64,000 nucleotides of DNA, taken from assembly GCA_947475715.1 (NCBI GenBank), contig CANJNY010000014.1:1-64000 (forward strand), read 5' to 3'. Under the pieces are notes generated by a model that was given only the letters and a program-made list of their open reading frames with translations, ran no database searches and was not told the DNA's origin. Source of the stretch: Prolixibacteraceae bacterium. Its GTDB lineage: Bacteria > Bacteroidota > Bacteroidia > Bacteroidales > Prolixibacteraceae. Both the position numbers and the translations under genes were made by a program. This document shows, in pieces, positions 62,831 to 64,000 of this stretch. Within the stretch, counting starts at the first letter, position 1, and each line of letters starts with the position of its first letter.

Positions 62831-63124
62831 ATGAGAGTAATTGCAAAAAAGATACTTCGTGATTTTTGGGAGAAATATACCGACTCAGAACAACAATTGA
62901 AGACTTGGTATAAAGAAGCTTCAAAAGCCGATTGGAAGACCCCAAAAGACATTAAAGATGAATATGCTAAATCAAGTATTTTAAAAAGCGGAAAAGTTGT
63001 TTTTGATATTTGTGGTAATAAATATCGATTGATAGTCGACATAAATTATGAAAGACAATGGGTATTTATCCGATTTATTGGGACACATTATGAATATGAC
63101 AAAATAGACTCAGATAAAATTTAA
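62831..63124 (+). CDS. higB: HigB family mRNA interferase toxin
   Basis: 97 aa, RelE-like ribosome-dependent endonuclease fold (PF09907 HigB). Typical features: starts MRVIAKKILRDFWEKY, the central WYKEASKADWKTPKDIK, and the C-terminal strands YRLIVDINYERQWVFIRFIGTHYEYD with a late His/Tyr set for RNA cleavage. It comes first in the operon, before the antitoxin, the usual reversed higBA order. Gap to higA 4 bp. Confidence 0.9.
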   Translation: MRVIAKKILRDFWEKYTDSEQQLKTWYKEASKADWKTPKDIKDEYAKSSILKSGKVVFDICGNKYRLIVDINYERQWVFIRFIGTHYEYDKIDSDKI

Positions 63125-63128
63125 GATT

Positions 63129-63485
63129 ATGAATATTAAAGCTATAAAAACAGAAAAGGATTATAATCAAGTTCTTCAAAGACTTGATGAGATATTTCAT
63201 GCACCTGCTGATACAATTGAGGGAGATGAAGCCGAAGTTCTATCCATACTGATTGAAAAATATGAAGATGAGAACTATCCTATTGAAGGACCAGATCCAA
63301 TTGAAGCAATATTGTTTAGAATGGAGCAAATGGACATGACTAAAAAAGATTTAGCAGATGTGCTTGGTTATAAAAGCAGAGTTTCAGAGATTTTCAGTAA
63401 AAAAAGAAAACTAAATCTAACTATGATTCGCAAACTTCATGACAAGATGAATATTCCATACGAGTCGCTGATTGCAAATTATTAA
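63129..63485 (+). CDS. higA: HigA family antitoxin
   Basis: 118 aa. The C-terminal half is an XRE/HTH domain (about 60-118) with the recognition region KKDLADVLGYKSRVSEIFSKKR; the N-terminal half, including EKDYNQVLQRLDEIF and acidic DEAEVLSILIEKYEDE, is the HigB-binding and dimer part. It neutralises HigB and probably represses the operon by the inverted repeat at 62783-62797. 4-bp spacing to higB. Intact. Confidence 0.92.
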   Translation: MNIKAIKTEKDYNQVLQRLDEIFHAPADTIEGDEAEVLSILIEKYEDENYPIEGPDPIEAILFRMEQMDMTKKDLADVLGYKSRVSEIFSKKRKLNLTMIRKLHDKMNIPYESLIANY

Positions 63486-63598
63486 GGCACTATTGTTAAC
63501 ACGCCACTATAATTAATTGCCTTTTTAGTGCGGAAAGTAACTCCACAGCCCGCAACAACCTTGGAGATGTTCGTCACGCAATCGGCAACTAATCATAG

Positions 63599-63901
63599 CG
63601 CGGGAACGTTCAGCCAGAAGTGGAAGAGCCTCCACGCAAACTTTCCCTGGATGAGAAAATTCAGAAAGTAGATGATTTGTCATTACTTACCGACCGGTTT
63701 CGTGGCCTGGTTGAAGCAAAACGTAAACTGACTGTTTTCCAACTGGGAGTAGACGGAATGAGCTCTTCAATCCTTTTAAAGGATGCCTCAGGCCATGAAT
63801 TCAGAACTTCGAATTTTGCAGTGATTTCAGCAGTGATCGATGAGATGAAAAAGATCTTCAATCTGAAGGTTGGCGTTATCGAAGATCAGATCAACTTCTG
63901 A
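63599..63901 (+). CDS. Small module protein of unknown function (intact copy)
   Basis: The conserved part is 93 aa from a GTG at 63620 (MEEPPRKLSLDEKI); no ATG precedes it and the frame is open back to 63599, just after a TAG, so the true N-terminus may have been lost when the higBA cargo arrived. It is a soluble alpha/beta protein with a coiled-coil-like first half (KIQKVDDLSLLTDRFRGLVE) and a conserved C-terminus ..EDQINF. No family name known to me. The same gene is truncated at 58150-58305 and broken at 62484-62645, so it is a repeated module. Confidence 0.65.
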   Translation, partial: RGNVQPEVEEPPRKLSLDEKIQKVDDLSLLTDRFRGLVEAKRKLTVFQLGVDGMSSSILLKDASGHEFRTSNFAVISAVIDEMKKIFNLKVGVIEDQINF

Positions 63902-63904
63902 ATT

Positions 63905-63930
63905 AAAGGGGGCGAAAGCTCCCTTTTTTT
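63905..63930 (+). terminator. Module terminator, copy C
   Basis: AAAGGGGGC-GAAA-GCTCCC hairpin plus T-run, same as copy A. Confidence 0.85.
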
Positions 63931-63972
63931 GTTCGTGGCAGAGAATGAAATTTACGCCTGTTGCCAAAATCA

Positions 63973-64000
63973 TTACAGGTGTTAGACAATGCCTTACACC
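63973..64000. repeat. Module palindrome, copy C, cut by the window edge
   Basis: TTACAGGTGTTAGAC and AATGCCTTACACC match copy A (58377-58409) with a few differences in the middle. The right end of the palindrome would lie beyond the window. It implies that the module array continues. Confidence 0.75.

Overview
The window is about 64 kb of moderately AT-rich DNA from a member of the Bacteroidota, most likely class Bacteroidia. The evidence is family content (a DUF5606 protein, a DUF5777 beta-barrel, a BtuB-like TonB receptor with the typical long N-terminal extension, a GH109-type oxidoreductase-fold glycosidase) and Bacteroidota-type promoters (TTTG-N19-TAnnTTTG), the clearest at 57141-57171. 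I see no rRNA or tRNA genes and no CRISPR array. Genus cannot be decided from what is visible.

1-25.6 kb is ordinary chromosome: the start of a secreted protein cut by the left edge, a TPR protein, gyrA, clpC, mazG, phoH, purC, a DUF5606 protein, a TonB-dependent receptor, a GH109-like enzyme, a membrane zinc peptidase and a DUF502 protein. An Fe-S protein/cupin unit is divergent from a Crp/Fnr regulator that is coupled to pabB-pabC. The unit at 20.1-23.4 kb (two c-type cytochrome-like lipoproteins, a DUF5777 beta-barrel, YceI, an OB-fold protein) looks like a small envelope redox module. It is followed by a type II NADH dehydrogenase, and 25.8-31.0 kb is a TolC/adaptor/RND efflux operon. A degenerate 41-bp tandem repeat lies just after it.

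31.5-57.2 kb is a run of about twenty genes, all on the minus strand, often overlapping or closely spaced. In transcription order: an Fe-S protein, a DUF116-polyprenyl synthase fusion, a G3E GTPase with a Cys-rich tail, an ArsP-type permease, three related secreted PQQ-like beta-propellers, a membrane-anchored fourth propeller, an NHL-like protein, a 66-aa Cys protein, a Tat-exported ferredoxin, a NosR/NapH-like membrane polyferredoxin, a propeller with three membrane helices, a NuoE-NuoF fusion, a 2Fe-2S/GltD-like flavoprotein lacking its NAD(P)H domain, one more propeller, a glycosyltransferase, and a LolD/FtsX-type ABC transporter. I read the core as a route for electrons from cytosolic NADH across the inner membrane to a periplasm rich in beta-propellers. 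No terminal enzyme is recognisable. This is the best candidate for an undescribed system.

57.2-64.0 kb is an accessory region built from a repeated module: a small gene of about 93 aa, a terminator, a 33-nt palindrome and a 39-bp sequence. One copy is intact and two are decayed. Between copies sit cargo genes: an operon of a HEPN-like protein with an unknown partner, followed by a long attC-like imperfect hairpin; a prolyl oligopeptidase; and a HigB-HigA toxin-antitoxin pair. The layout suggests repeated insertion or recombination at this locus.
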